From assembly GCF_014284335.1 (NCBI RefSeq), contig NZ_JACOGF010000005.1, positions 62,001 to 126,000 on the forward strand: DNA of 64,000 bases, written 5' to 3'. Position 1 is the stretch's first letter. Each line of letters opens with the position of its first letter. A program made the position numbers and the translations under genes. Positions 36,966-45,613 of this stretch are shown piece by piece. The stretch comes from Undibacterium hunanense. Its GTDB lineage: Bacteria > Pseudomonadota > Gammaproteobacteria > Burkholderiales > Burkholderiaceae_D. A model generated the notes under the pieces. That model searched no databases. It had not been told where the DNA came from and saw only the letters and a list, made by a program, of their open reading frames with translations.

Positions 36966-37919
36966 ATGAAGTACGTTGTATCAACGCTCATATCAGTATT
37001 GACATTCGCGGCACCGCTGGCTGCCCATGCTAGTCCACGGATTGACCTGAAGAAGATCATCAAAGACAACATCGCAACCCAGAATCAAACGCCCGCTGCC
37101 ACACCAGCAAGTGGCAACACGGCAGATTCAGGAAAGTCGACCCCATCCAGCAACGCAGCGGGCAGGAGTAACCGTCCTTCGCGTAATAGCTCGGAAGGAC
37201 CCGATTCGACCGAAGTCAGCGCGGTCCTCGCCAAGCTGAAATTGCCAGATATTGCCGGCATCAAGATTGGCATGCACATCGATGAGGCACGTCGGCTTGC
37301 GCTCAAGGCCAATCCGAATTTCAAGTTCAAAAATACCGATCTGACGTGGATGAGTTCTAGTTTCAACGGTGTCGAGGCCGATGTGCGAACCACCTGGCCT
37401 GGCAACTCTTACGGCAGCGTAGAAAAGTTCGTTCTGTTGTACAACGAGGCGGGGACCGTCTTCATGGTATTGCGCGCCTTTACAAGCCTGCCATCAGACA
37501 AAGCGATTCCAGCGGACGTACTGCAGCGCTCGGTCGCAGCGAAATTCGATGCACAGGGAATCGACAACTCGACGCGTCCGGATTTTCTCGGGATAGCGCA
37601 GTGGCGCTATGACATGAACGGCAAACTCAGCATGAAGGACAAGGGGCCAAATACCGACAGTCCATGCCAGGGAGATTTGATACCCGGCGCCCCGGTAGTG
37701 AATGCGATGTTGCTCCATCCTTCGCCCAACTGTGCACTAAATATTATGGTGTCGGCGTACCCGGCCCCTAAGTCGGGCTTGGTCGAAAGTTACGCCGTCT
37801 CCATGGCGGCCCCGTGGTTGGTACATGATCTTGACGCTGTCAACGCCAAGGCTGCGGGCGTCGAAGCGAAGCGACGCGCCGAGCAAGACAAAGCCAAGGG
37901 CAATGTGCCGCAGTTGTAG
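36966..37919 (+). CDS. Hypothetical secreted protein
   Basis: A 317-aa protein with a signal peptide (cleavage near AHA-SPR). A disordered Ser/Pro/Asn/Gly-rich linker covers about residues 40-85, followed by a folded domain (GIKIGMHIDEARRLALKANP; CQGDLIPGAPVVNAMLLHP). The start at 36966 has GGAG before it; the longer frame would hide the signal. Codons here are richer in C- and G-ending and CG-containing triplets than in the flanking AT-rich small genes, suggesting a separate origin. Function unknown. Confidence 0.7.
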   Translation: MKYVVSTLISVLTFAAPLAAHASPRIDLKKIIKDNIATQNQTPAATPASGNTADSGKSTPSSNAAGRSNRPSRNSSEGPDSTEVSAVLAKLKLPDIAGIKIGMHIDEARRLALKANPNFKFKNTDLTWMSSSFNGVEADVRTTWPGNSYGSVEKFVLLYNEAGTVFMVLRAFTSLPSDKAIPADVLQRSVAAKFDAQGIDNSTRPDFLGIAQWRYDMNGKLSMKDKGPNTDSPCQGDLIPGAPVVNAMLLHPSPNCALNIMVSAYPAPKSGLVESYAVSMAAPWLVHDLDAVNAKAAGVEAKRRAEQDKAKGNVPQL

Positions 37920-38090
37920 GTGGGTACAGTGTGCCACCAAAGATTTGACCGCGAAGTCTCGTAGAGAAATCAGGCACTAGCGTGATTGTTGCAGGTGCAT
38001 TGCGCAATGGCTGGTTGGAGAAATTTCCAACCGTTGTGCGAAACTATATTTCGCAGTTTGGATGCGCGAGGCAAGGCAGGCGTTCTAGTA

Positions 38091-38449
38091 ATGATCAGCG
38101 GCATGAGCGCCCCACAGGCAAGCGGTGGTGCAACCATACACGGCAAAGTCGGCCAGCAGATCGTCTGCGATATCACTGGCCGCAACACCGTCAACATATC
38201 CGGGAAAAAGCCAACGAAGTAAACGCGGACAACAGCCAAACTATAGACATAGAAGCCAGTGTCCGCCAGGCAGTCCTTTGACATCTAAACGAAGCACCAC
38301 GCCTAAATACAGTCATACACGTGAGCCTTGGCTCAGAAACCGAGCCAACAAAACTGCAAATACAAACAGAAAGCGAAATGGCCGACCTCACCGCCACCGG
38401 TCCCCTGAACATACACAACACCATTTACAGCAAACGAACAGAACCATAA
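38091..38449 (+). pseudogene. Broken hypothetical gene (one frameshift, one in-frame stop)
   Basis: Three protein-like stretches follow each other. One is ISGMSAPQASGGATIHGKVG, ending at 38222. After a change of frame near 38205-38220 comes EVNADNSQTIDIEASVRQAV, ending at a TGA (38279). In the same frame after that TGA, TVIHVSLGSETEPTKLQIQT runs to a TAA at 38447-38449. Read together they look like one ancestral gene with a frameshift and a nonsense codon. No family recognised. Confidence 0.45.
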
Positions 38450-38468
38450 TGCGCACAATACCAGGCAA

Positions 38469-38620
38469 ATGCGAACAGAAAAAGCAGGCTCAAACGATAT
38501 GCTACTTGCCTGGCAGTCGGCAGTATTGAAAAAATGGATGATGGGCAATTCAGATCATGTGTGGAAGTGCCGAACCAGGCACCGCAGTGGCGAGCGATTG
38601 AATGGGAAAAATCACATTGA
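38469..38620 (+). pseudogene. Possible small gene frameshifted at an A6 tract
   Basis: From the ATG at 38469 one frame reads MRTEKAGSNDMLLAWQSAVL up to a run of six A (38529-38534). Past the run, the next frame continues in a protein-like way (MDDGQFRSCVEVPNQAPQWR) to a TGA at 38618-38620. A one-base change in the A run would join them. It overlaps the next gene by 19 bases. Confidence 0.35.
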
Positions 38621-38955
38621 ACCTTGCGTATTTAAGAGGTGAGTTAGTGCAAAAAACTGAGAGGCTTACTTCGTTAGAAGAAGATCGGGAATATCTTCTC
38701 GAAAGGGTAGAGCAATATAAGCAAGGACAATTTAATTTTGACGATACCGTCTGGAGTTTTGTCGTCGTAATTACAGGCAGCAATGAAGCTAGCCTGTTCA
38801 ACTTGGCCACGGAAGAAATCAAAGAGGGAATACGTGACTACGTCCGCCACTTGGAAGCACGTGGAAAGTATGTTGTATACATTGCTCATGTCGGCGAACA
38901 TGATGTGACGGAGATGATTCTATTGTTAAGAGAATTGATTTCAGACTGCGCGTGA
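38602..38955 (+). CDS. Hypothetical small acidic protein (immunity-like)
   Basis: A 117-aa soluble acidic protein with a helical N-terminus (GELVQKTERLTSLEEDREYL) and a mixed alpha/beta remainder. No signal peptide. Size, acidity, AT-rich codons and a neighbourhood of small unrelated genes recall immunity proteins of polymorphic toxin loci, but no toxin is visible, so this is only a suggestion. It ends three bases before the ATG of the next, interrupted gene. Confidence 0.5.
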   Translation: MGKITLNLAYLRGELVQKTERLTSLEEDREYLLERVEQYKQGQFNFDDTVWSFVVVITGSNEASLFNLATEEIKEGIRDYVRHLEARGKYVVYIAHVGEHDVTEMILLLRELISDCA

Positions 38956-38957
38956 AT

Positions 38958-39299
38958 ATGAATTTGTAATTTGTTTTAGATAAAGATGTCTATAAAGTAG
39001 CGCGGATAACGGGGCCTGAACATAACTTCTTGGGAATCCGGCTCGCTGATGATGGTCGAGAAATTGGTGTTGTGGAGTTGTCTATGAAAAGTGGTGAATG
39101 CCAGCAAATTGAGCAGGAAGCTGTGCTAGCTCAAGTTAGCCAAGGACTACTCGAAATCAACGCTGAGTTAGAGACGGACTACGCAATTTCGCAGATACTC
39201 TTTGTCCCCTCTGACACGCCCTTTAAGTCAGTTTACAGATACTTGGTGGTCGAACTGATTAAGAGAATTGACAGTCAAGGTGTGTTTTTGGTCGTGTGA
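38958..39299 (+). pseudogene. Small hypothetical gene interrupted by TAA at codon 4
   Basis: An ATG at 38958, placed directly after the previous gene, starts M-N-L-TAA. The same frame then stays open and protein-like to 39299: LDKDVYKVARITGPEHNFLG, then LADDGREIGVVELSMKSG. No ATG, GTG or TTG lies between the stop and residue 25 of this frame, so normal translation of the whole domain is lost. The simplest reading is a nonsense mutation; a late TTG at 39030 would give only the last 89 residues. Confidence 0.5.
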
Positions 39300-39441
39300 T
39301 TTGCAGCGCTGTCCTGTTCAGTTGAGTACGCAGGGTCTCGTTGGACATTCATACATTTTCGTCTTGGCGGGGCCGAACATAGTCGTTCCTACGTAGGCTA
39401 GAAATTTATTAACCAATTTGAGACGGTAGTAAGGATGGGAA

Positions 39442-39756
39442 ATGCAATTAAATGTATCGTCTGATGAAGACGAAGTCTTTTTATTTGAACGAGTGGTTTC
39501 TCATCTTCAAACTACGTACAAGCACACGTTAGAAGATGCAGTCCGGCTGGTCAACGAATACTATTCAAATTTTACGGATCCGATTTTTTGTAAAAAATTT
39601 CATATCCCTGTCCAGAATATTGATTTTTTCGGTCACATAGAAGCGCGCGGAATGGCAGATCGGGTTCATTACTATCAAGGACTCGGACATGTTCCAGACG
39701 AGCGGGCTTTTATTGACTGGCAAAGAGAAATATGGATCAGGCGCAGGCATCATTAG
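39442..39756 (+). CDS. Hypothetical protein
   Basis: A 104-aa soluble protein I do not recognise, with an acidic N-terminus (SSDEDEVFLFERVV) and an aromatic, basic C-terminus (FIDWQREIWIRRRHH). AT-rich codons like its left neighbours. The 142-base gap before it shows no structure I can name. Possibly part of the same group of small accessory genes. Confidence 0.5.
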   Translation: MQLNVSSDEDEVFLFERVVSHLQTTYKHTLEDAVRLVNEYYSNFTDPIFCKKFHIPVQNIDFFGHIEARGMADRVHYYQGLGHVPDERAFIDWQREIWIRRRHH

Positions 39757-39766
39757 CGAGGTGCTG

Positions 39767-39981
39767 GGTCAGGTCTGACCTTTATACATTTCCAACCCGG
39801 CGGGCGATTAGGCACCGCTAATCGCCCTGCGGACTGCCAGCTAATGGCGGGGGGAAGCGGGAGCGAAAGTGAACGGGCATTGTCGGTTTTTGAAGAACCG
39901 GTAGCACCCCGTACGCTGTTTTTTGATCGGGGTTGTCGGGATGATTTTGAGAGGGGGAGGGCGGCTGGGTTAGGGCGGGGA
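39767..39981. repeat. Long direct repeat, right copy
   Basis: Second copy of the element at 32121-32307. It carries about 33 extra bases (starting GAAGAACCGGTAGC) between two T-runs; the left copy may have lost these by slippage between the runs. It borders the small minus-strand genes after jetD. Confidence 0.85.
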
Positions 39982-39998
39982 GCGTGTAGGTTTTTAAT

Positions 39999-40124
39999 TC
40001 ATCGAACTGGGTATGCGATATTGAAGTCGTAGCCGCGCAATTTCAAAATTCCTACTACTTTTTCAATGACGAAGTCATTTTCTTGATGGTGCACAAAATA
40101 TCTTCCATTCTCTAAAGCAGTCAT
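39999..40124 (-). CDS. Possible 41-aa small protein after jetD
   Basis: A minus-strand frame MTALENGRYFVHHQENDFVI continuing KVVGILKLRGYDF to a TGA at 39999-40001. Its ATG overlaps the TGA of the upstream small frame, a coupling pattern typical of real operons. There is no clear ribosome site, and it is short, so it may be a true small protein or a gene tail. Confidence 0.35.
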   Translation of the reverse strand: MTALENGRYFVHHQENDFVIEKVVGILKLRGYDFNIAYPVR

Positions 40125-40348
40125 ATTGCGTCTGGAAGGGCATACAGTTTTTCAGCAACATTTTGGATACTTCCTGCAAGATAGTAACTCCAATCCTAGA
40201 CTGCGCCACCTTTCTGAGAATAGACGGTATTAAATTGCCATTTGTAGCTTTGCAGAGGAAAGGAATTATGGCCAGACAGATATAACCACGCACACAGGAC
40301 GCAGTAACTGATCCAAGCGGAGAGATAAAATTTACATGCTATGGTCAT
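40121..40348 (-). pseudogene. Small gene following jetD with an in-frame TAG
   Basis: Starts 12 bases after the jetD stop. The 75-codon frame begins MTIACKFYLSAWISYCVLCA (a membrane or signal segment) and continues SGHNSFPLQSYKWQFNTVYS. It meets TAG at codon 51 (40196-40198), then goes on DWSYYLAGSIQNVAEKLYAL to its TGA. The composition on both sides of the TAG is protein-like, so it looks like one gene with a nonsense mutation. It may be an accessory of the Wadjet operon or a chance neighbour. Confidence 0.45.
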
Positions 40349-40360
40349 TGCTGATAAGGT

Positions 40361-41563
40361 TCAAGCTTGATTCAATATCTGTGGCGTATTTGTTATCCGC
40401 AATACTTCATTCATTACATACTCAAATTGTATGCGTTCTTGCTCCAGTCTCAGATTTTTCCCTAAGCGTTGCTCACGCAAGTCGTCGAATAATAAGTGTT
40501 CTTCATTATTAAGCATGTATAGATCATGGGTGACTTGATTGCTTTCCTCTCCCCAATGTATTTTATGCTTCAGCAAGCTTTCCCTGTCCATTAAAAATGA
40601 AGTGACATGCCGGAAATGATGGCGCAACTGGTTGAGAATTGCAAAGCCATGTGTATCGATATCTCCCCAGTAATAAATTGCACAGTTGTTCAGCCACCGT
40701 GCAGATGCCAGCGCATCCCAGCCATAGCCCGATCCAAATATAACGATAGCATTGGCGACCTTAGGAAAAGCCAGATAATTGGTTTCATTTTCGGTAATAA
40801 AAACAGTCTTGCCGGACAAGTCAAGTCGGGCAAAGCTATCTGCATCCAGCATGATATCGGGGTAGCTGATACCTGCTAAAATTTCCATACGCTCGTCAAG
40901 TACCCTGAAGCGCAAACGCAGTGGCTTATCCAGAAATCCATAACGCGCAGCGAATTGACTACTCCCAGTGTAGCGCTCATCAATGGCGTCTGATGTTAAT
41001 GCCAGATCCAGCAGTTCGGACAATATGGCACGATTGGCTTCAATGAATTTGCTGTGTATGCCTGCTATATCAACCTGACGCAGATAAATCGCAGGGCGTG
41101 GATGTGCGCATAACCATGCGACGATGGCCAGCAATTGTGGCCATCGCTCATGCAACTCCAGCGCTTGCATAGGCCGCTTCTTTAACCATGCTTGCAGGGC
41201 GGGGATCTTATGTACAGTGTCATCAAACATTAACTGAAAACGTGCAGCTTCTCGCTTTTTGCCTGTCAGGGCCAAAGCCGCATCAAGGCTATCAACCCAG
41301 ATCTGATCAGGCAAGCGTTGCAAGCCATGCACGCGATGGCGCACTTCGCGCCACTCAAGACGGATATGTGGTGCTGAAGCCAGTTCTGCAATCCATTTCC
41401 GTACTGCATCAAAGAGGTCGCTGATATCGCTGGATGTGGGTACTTTCAAGCTCAGGCGCAATGGGAAGTGGGCTTCAGCTTCCAACTGCATACGCAATAA
41501 GTCGCCACGTTCCCATAGACGCTGCAGCTGGGCTTTTAGTTCAGATGGCCCAGTCCAGCTCAT
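40361..41563 (-). CDS. jetD: Wadjet system protein JetD
   Basis: A 400-aa protein with an N-terminal DUF3322-type region and a C-terminal DUF2220 toprim-like nuclease domain. The acidic toprim residues are visible in ITENETNYLAFP and YYWGDIDTHGF. In Wadjet, JetD cleaves plasmid DNA after the JetABC loop extruder has measured a small circle. It is the last jet gene and overlaps jetC by four bases (ATGA), so the two are translationally coupled. Length and motifs match type I Wadjet. Confidence 0.93.
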   Translation of the reverse strand: MSWTGPSELKAQLQRLWERGDLLRMQLEAEAHFPLRLSLKVPTSSDISDLFDAVRKWIAELASAPHIRLEWREVRHRVHGLQRLPDQIWVDSLDAALALTGKKREAARFQLMFDDTVHKIPALQAWLKKRPMQALELHERWPQLLAIVAWLCAHPRPAIYLRQVDIAGIHSKFIEANRAILSELLDLALTSDAIDERYTGSSQFAARYGFLDKPLRLRFRVLDERMEILAGISYPDIMLDADSFARLDLSGKTVFITENETNYLAFPKVANAIVIFGSGYGWDALASARWLNNCAIYYWGDIDTHGFAILNQLRHHFRHVTSFLMDRESLLKHKIHWGEESNQVTHDLYMLNNEEHLLFDDLREQRLGKNLRLEQERIQFEYVMNEVLRITNTPQILNQA

Positions 41564-44500
41564 GTCAGCGCATCCACGAGTACATGTAATTTCTGTTCGC
41601 GATATTCTTCTATCGACAAATTACGCAATTTGGATGCCTGGCCATCTTCATTGTGCACAAAGCCAACGCTGGATACATAAGGTTCAATAATATGAATTTT
41701 TTGTAAGGGCGTGACGATCAGCAATTGTAGATTCAACTGCTGGAACAGATTCAGGCCATATTGCGCTGATTCATCAGAACCGCGTCCAAAGGCCTCATCA
41801 ATCACTACAAAGCGGAATGAGCGTGAGCGTTGCCTGTCCCAACCCAGGCCAAATTGATAGGCGAGGCTGGCTGCCAGAATAGTGTAGGCCAGTTTTTCTT
41901 TTTGACCACCTGACTTACCGCCAGAGTCCGAATAATGCTCATACTCGGCATCGTTACTGCGCCATCTTTCACTGGCCGCAAACAGGAACCAGTTGCGTAC
42001 ATCTGTTACCTTGCCAGTCCAGCGTCTGTCCTGTTCTGATAAGCCTTCACGTCCGCGAAACCGGTCTATGATGGCTTTTACCTGCAGGAATTTGGTTTCA
42101 GAATACTGTTCTTCGTTTGATCCGGTGAGCGTACCCTCGGTACAAGCCCGCAAATCTGCCTGGAAGTCGCGTATGTCGGCATCCGGGCTGATTTGCGATT
42201 CCACAATGATGTAGCGACCAGGGTTGTAGTCAATTTGTATCAGCGATTGATTAATATGCGCAATGCGTTCTTTGATGGTTTCACGTTCCCTGGCCAATTG
42301 GGCATTGAAATTGGCCAGCTCATTGATGGTATTGACGTTTAACATCTCTTTGAAGCGTGCTTCAAAGCGTGGCAAGTCGTCGCGATTCAATTGTTCCAAC
42401 AGCTTCTTGTATTCAAACCCGGCATCGACATGGGAATCAAAATCAGCGGTCTCAAGCTTGAATTCTGCCTTGAATGTGAACATGGCTTCGCTGACTCTTT
42501 TGGCCAGTCTCTTCAGCTTATCGTCTTCCGTCTCTAAATTTTTCTGTATGAAACTGCGAACTTCCTGCTCTTGCGGATCACATGATTCAACCGTGAGCGT
42601 GTGTTTGCCCAAAACCTGGATACGCAATTTTTCCAGGAGTGGCGTGACATCTGCTACTGTCTGTTGTCGCTGTATGATCGCCAGCGCTGCGGTCTGCAGG
42701 CTTTCAGCATGTTCTCTGTTATTTACATTGATAGAGCGCTTGTGTTTGAAATCATCAAGCTGTGTTTCCAGTTCTTTCATCACTTGTCTGGCGTTTTGCA
42801 GATTTTGGTTCAATGATCCCAATACATCAGAAGCAGCTTCCAGTCTTTGCCGTTCAAGCTGCAAATTGGCAATGTCTGTCACCAGACTGGCCCAATTCAT
42901 TTCTTCAAAATCTCTGAATTCCCCCAATTTACCCAGCGCATCAATTTTGGCATTTACTATGTCTTTTGTTGCTTTGACGTCATTCATCAATTTCACAAAA
43001 GGAAGCATGTCGGCCTCCAGTTTGCGGCCGTTCTTTTCCAGCGCTGCTATTTTTGGCGCATTGGACCAACCCAGTACATAACGACTACGGTCATTAATAC
43101 TGTAACTATCATCTTTTTCATGACGCCCCCTGGGGTCTTTGATTTGTCCTGCCATGGTGATCGCTCTAGCAGCCTGGCGGAATTGTGCCTGGCTGGCACA
43201 ACAGGCAACATCGAAGCGATGTACCAGTTCACGCTCCAGCCATTCATAAAATGCAGAGTCAGTCTTGATGGCGAGTTTCCTGATCAATGAATCTGGATGA
43301 GGGCTAGCCAGATTACCGCGCTTTTGCTGGTGTACATGAAAATAGACAAAGCGTCCATACAAGTGATTACTATTCACCCATTCTGCAACTCGCTGGTAAT
43401 ATTTTTCTGGCACCAGCATGGACAAGGCAAAACCACGCATAAGTCGTTCTGCCGCTCCTTCCCAATCTTGTTCTGTTTCCCGGATTTGTATCAACTCGCC
43501 ACAAAAGGGCATTTCGTCTTCTGTGATATCTAGTGCTCCGCACAAGAGTTCGCGTATCTTGATTTGCTTGCTGTCGATATTATTCGGGCGGCGCTTCAGG
43601 CTATTGATTTCTAATTGCAACTCGTCTCGTTTGCGTTTTTTATCTCTGAATGTGAATTCATATTCATTGTAAGTATTTTGTAACCGACTTTCTTCAGTTT
43701 TTAAATCTGCTATCTTTGCAAGAAAGGCTTGGTTTTGAACCAAAAAATCCTGTTGATTGTAAGCTGGCTTCTCATCAAGATCAGTGAATAGTTGGTGGTA
43801 ACGGTCAGCCTTGTTCTTGCGATTTTCACGCAAAATTTCTTTTTCTCTTATCTCCGCCTCCAATTTTGCCAGGCGGTCGCCACCGTTATTCGCAATAGCA
43901 ATTTTGATGTCATCAATCTCAAACCCCTGCTTTTCACGTTGTAATTCTAACTGTCTGATCTGGGCATTATGTTGCAGCCATTCTTCGCCTAAATGACTCA
44001 GACGTTGGGTCAGTAAATGCAGTTTCAAGCTGGCAAAATGACCAGGCAAACCTTCACGGCATTGCTTCAGTTGCTCGATTTCCGCAGCCTTGACGATGTG
44101 CAATTCATAATCGGCAGCCAGCGGCGTCAGCATAGTGGTTTGACGCTTGGCTTTCAATACGGCTTCATGTGCACGGTTTAAATCTTCAAAGTGAGAAATC
44201 AATGCATCAGTGCGGCTGGATACATCAAAGGGTTCCAGCATGTGGGTACGAACAAAATCAGTCAGGTTGCCGACTGATTTCATCGACACAGTCTGATGAA
44301 ACAATTCCAGCGCCTGATCATTCTCGATGCCAAAACGTCGCTTGAACCATGCTGCATATTTAGGGAAGGTTTCTTCTACATCAGCGCCTGAAGTGCGTAG
44401 TCTTTTGCGCAATTTGTTGATGTCTGCATCAAAATTGGCAAAGTCCGTTGCGATAGACAGGTCTTTCTCTGCGCCGACAAAGAAACGCGCAGGTTGCCCA

Positions 44501-44940
44501 TGCGGCTCTTTCATCCAGAACATCTGGGCCAATGTCACTGTCTGGTCAAAACCGGCATTGCGAAACACTGCCAATATGACGGAATAACTATTATCCTTGC
44601 GCAGCGATACCGGCTTGGCAGTACCACTGACTTCATTGCGTTCTGACTTGAAATAACCCAACACATAAGAACGCAAATTTCTTTCGCGACTGTCAGCGCC
44701 AGCAGCTTTGTTATAGGCCGCTTTTTGTGCAGGCACCAGCAACGTAGTGATTGCATCTACCAAAGTGGATTTTCCTGAACCGATGTCGCCTGTCAGCAGG
44801 CCATTTTTTCCATCCAGATGCAATGTCCAGATATTGCTATCAAAGGTGCCCCAGTTCAGTACTTCCAGCCTGTGCAGGCGAAAGCCTGACAACTCGACCT
44901 CTGCCGTGAGTTCAGTATCTGATTGCATCACATCATTCAT
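41560..44940 (-). CDS. jetC: Wadjet SMC-like ATPase JetC
   Basis: A 1126-aa SbcC/MukB-like SMC protein. The N-terminal region LEVLNWGTFDSNIW is followed by Walker A GDIGSGKST (about residues 51-59). Long coiled coils flank a hinge-like globular region (about residues 450-620). The signature SGGKSGGQKEKLAY and Walker B FVVIDEAF are near the C-terminus. It forms the DNA-loop-extruding motor of the anti-plasmid Wadjet complex. Several in-frame ATGs lie at the start; I use 44940, which overlaps jetB by eight bases, while 44961 gives a longer N-terminus. Confidence 0.94.
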   Translation of the reverse strand: MNDVMQSDTELTAEVELSGFRLHRLEVLNWGTFDSNIWTLHLDGKNGLLTGDIGSGKSTLVDAITTLLVPAQKAAYNKAAGADSRERNLRSYVLGYFKSERNEVSGTAKPVSLRKDNSYSVILAVFRNAGFDQTVTLAQMFWMKEPHGQPARFFVGAEKDLSIATDFANFDADINKLRKRLRTSGADVEETFPKYAAWFKRRFGIENDQALELFHQTVSMKSVGNLTDFVRTHMLEPFDVSSRTDALISHFEDLNRAHEAVLKAKRQTTMLTPLAADYELHIVKAAEIEQLKQCREGLPGHFASLKLHLLTQRLSHLGEEWLQHNAQIRQLELQREKQGFEIDDIKIAIANNGGDRLAKLEAEIREKEILRENRKNKADRYHQLFTDLDEKPAYNQQDFLVQNQAFLAKIADLKTEESRLQNTYNEYEFTFRDKKRKRDELQLEINSLKRRPNNIDSKQIKIRELLCGALDITEDEMPFCGELIQIRETEQDWEGAAERLMRGFALSMLVPEKYYQRVAEWVNSNHLYGRFVYFHVHQQKRGNLASPHPDSLIRKLAIKTDSAFYEWLERELVHRFDVACCASQAQFRQAARAITMAGQIKDPRGRHEKDDSYSINDRSRYVLGWSNAPKIAALEKNGRKLEADMLPFVKLMNDVKATKDIVNAKIDALGKLGEFRDFEEMNWASLVTDIANLQLERQRLEAASDVLGSLNQNLQNARQVMKELETQLDDFKHKRSINVNNREHAESLQTAALAIIQRQQTVADVTPLLEKLRIQVLGKHTLTVESCDPQEQEVRSFIQKNLETEDDKLKRLAKRVSEAMFTFKAEFKLETADFDSHVDAGFEYKKLLEQLNRDDLPRFEARFKEMLNVNTINELANFNAQLARERETIKERIAHINQSLIQIDYNPGRYIIVESQISPDADIRDFQADLRACTEGTLTGSNEEQYSETKFLQVKAIIDRFRGREGLSEQDRRWTGKVTDVRNWFLFAASERWRSNDAEYEHYSDSGGKSGGQKEKLAYTILAASLAYQFGLGWDRQRSRSFRFVVIDEAFGRGSDESAQYGLNLFQQLNLQLLIVTPLQKIHIIEPYVSSVGFVHNEDGQASKLRNLSIEEYREQKLHVLVDALT

Positions 44941-45613
44941 CATCGGTTTTGTCTGACGCATCTTCGCCAGCGAGTTGCGCCTGGTAGCTGGCTAACCTGA
45001 TGTCAAATTCAGCCAGCCATTGCGCATCGACAAAGGCTTTCAGTATGCGCCGTACTTCATAAGTTTGCGGGCTGCTACCTGTTTTCAATTTGCGTATAAA
45101 GCCCAGGTCTATCACTTTGTTGATATGGGTTTCTACCTGATCGACCAGCCTGGCTTCGTTACTGCTGTCGGGTAAAAACACACGCATCAATCCGGCGATA
45201 TCTTCCTTGCTCAACACCAGACGCGTGTCACCACCACCGGCATCAAATTCTGCCAGCCTTTTCCTGAGCAAGGCCAGCAGCAGACTGACAGGAAATGACA
45301 ATGGACGCCGCGCTACCAAGCGCGGTAGCTTGGTCCTGGTTTTTGCTTCCTGTTCTTCTGGTTCAGGGCGGCTTTTAAGAAAAGCATAACCTTCTGCTTC
45401 ATCCAGCATCAGATCAAGATTGAGAATCGCCACATAGTCCCGCACCCTTGCTTGCAGTGTTAGCAGAGCGCCCCACAATTGCTCATCATCTTCACGGTAC
45501 AGCACCGTTTTGAGCAAATTGATCAGCAGCGGGGATAAGGCATTGTCTTGAATAGGTGCGGCTTGGCTAGCTGTTGTGTGGGTAGCGGGGGTAGTCTGGG
45601 TGTCCATGCTCAT
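44933..45613 (-). CDS. jetB: Wadjet protein JetB (DUF4194)
   Basis: A 226-aa protein of the DUF4194 family, the kite-like subunit (MukE/ScpB analogue) of the Wadjet condensin. Features include LLKTVLYREDDEQLWGALL near the N-terminus and the winged-helix-like stretch VDQVETHINKVIDLGFIRKL. The first ~25 residues are Thr/Ala-rich and probably disordered. It overlaps jetA by four bases (ATGA) and jetC by eight. Confidence 0.92.
   Translation of the reverse strand: MSMDTQTTPATHTTASQAAPIQDNALSPLLINLLKTVLYREDDEQLWGALLTLQARVRDYVAILNLDLMLDEAEGYAFLKSRPEPEEQEAKTRTKLPRLVARRPLSFPVSLLLALLRKRLAEFDAGGGDTRLVLSKEDIAGLMRVFLPDSSNEARLVDQVETHINKVIDLGFIRKLKTGSSPQTYEVRRILKAFVDAQWLAEFDIRLASYQAQLAGEDASDKTDDE

Noticed and set aside
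42263..43081. 272-codon plus-strand open frame within jetC
   Set aside because: It lies opposite the coiled-coil part of jetC and is serine/leucine-rich as expected for antisense of Glu/Lys/Gln-rich coiled coil.
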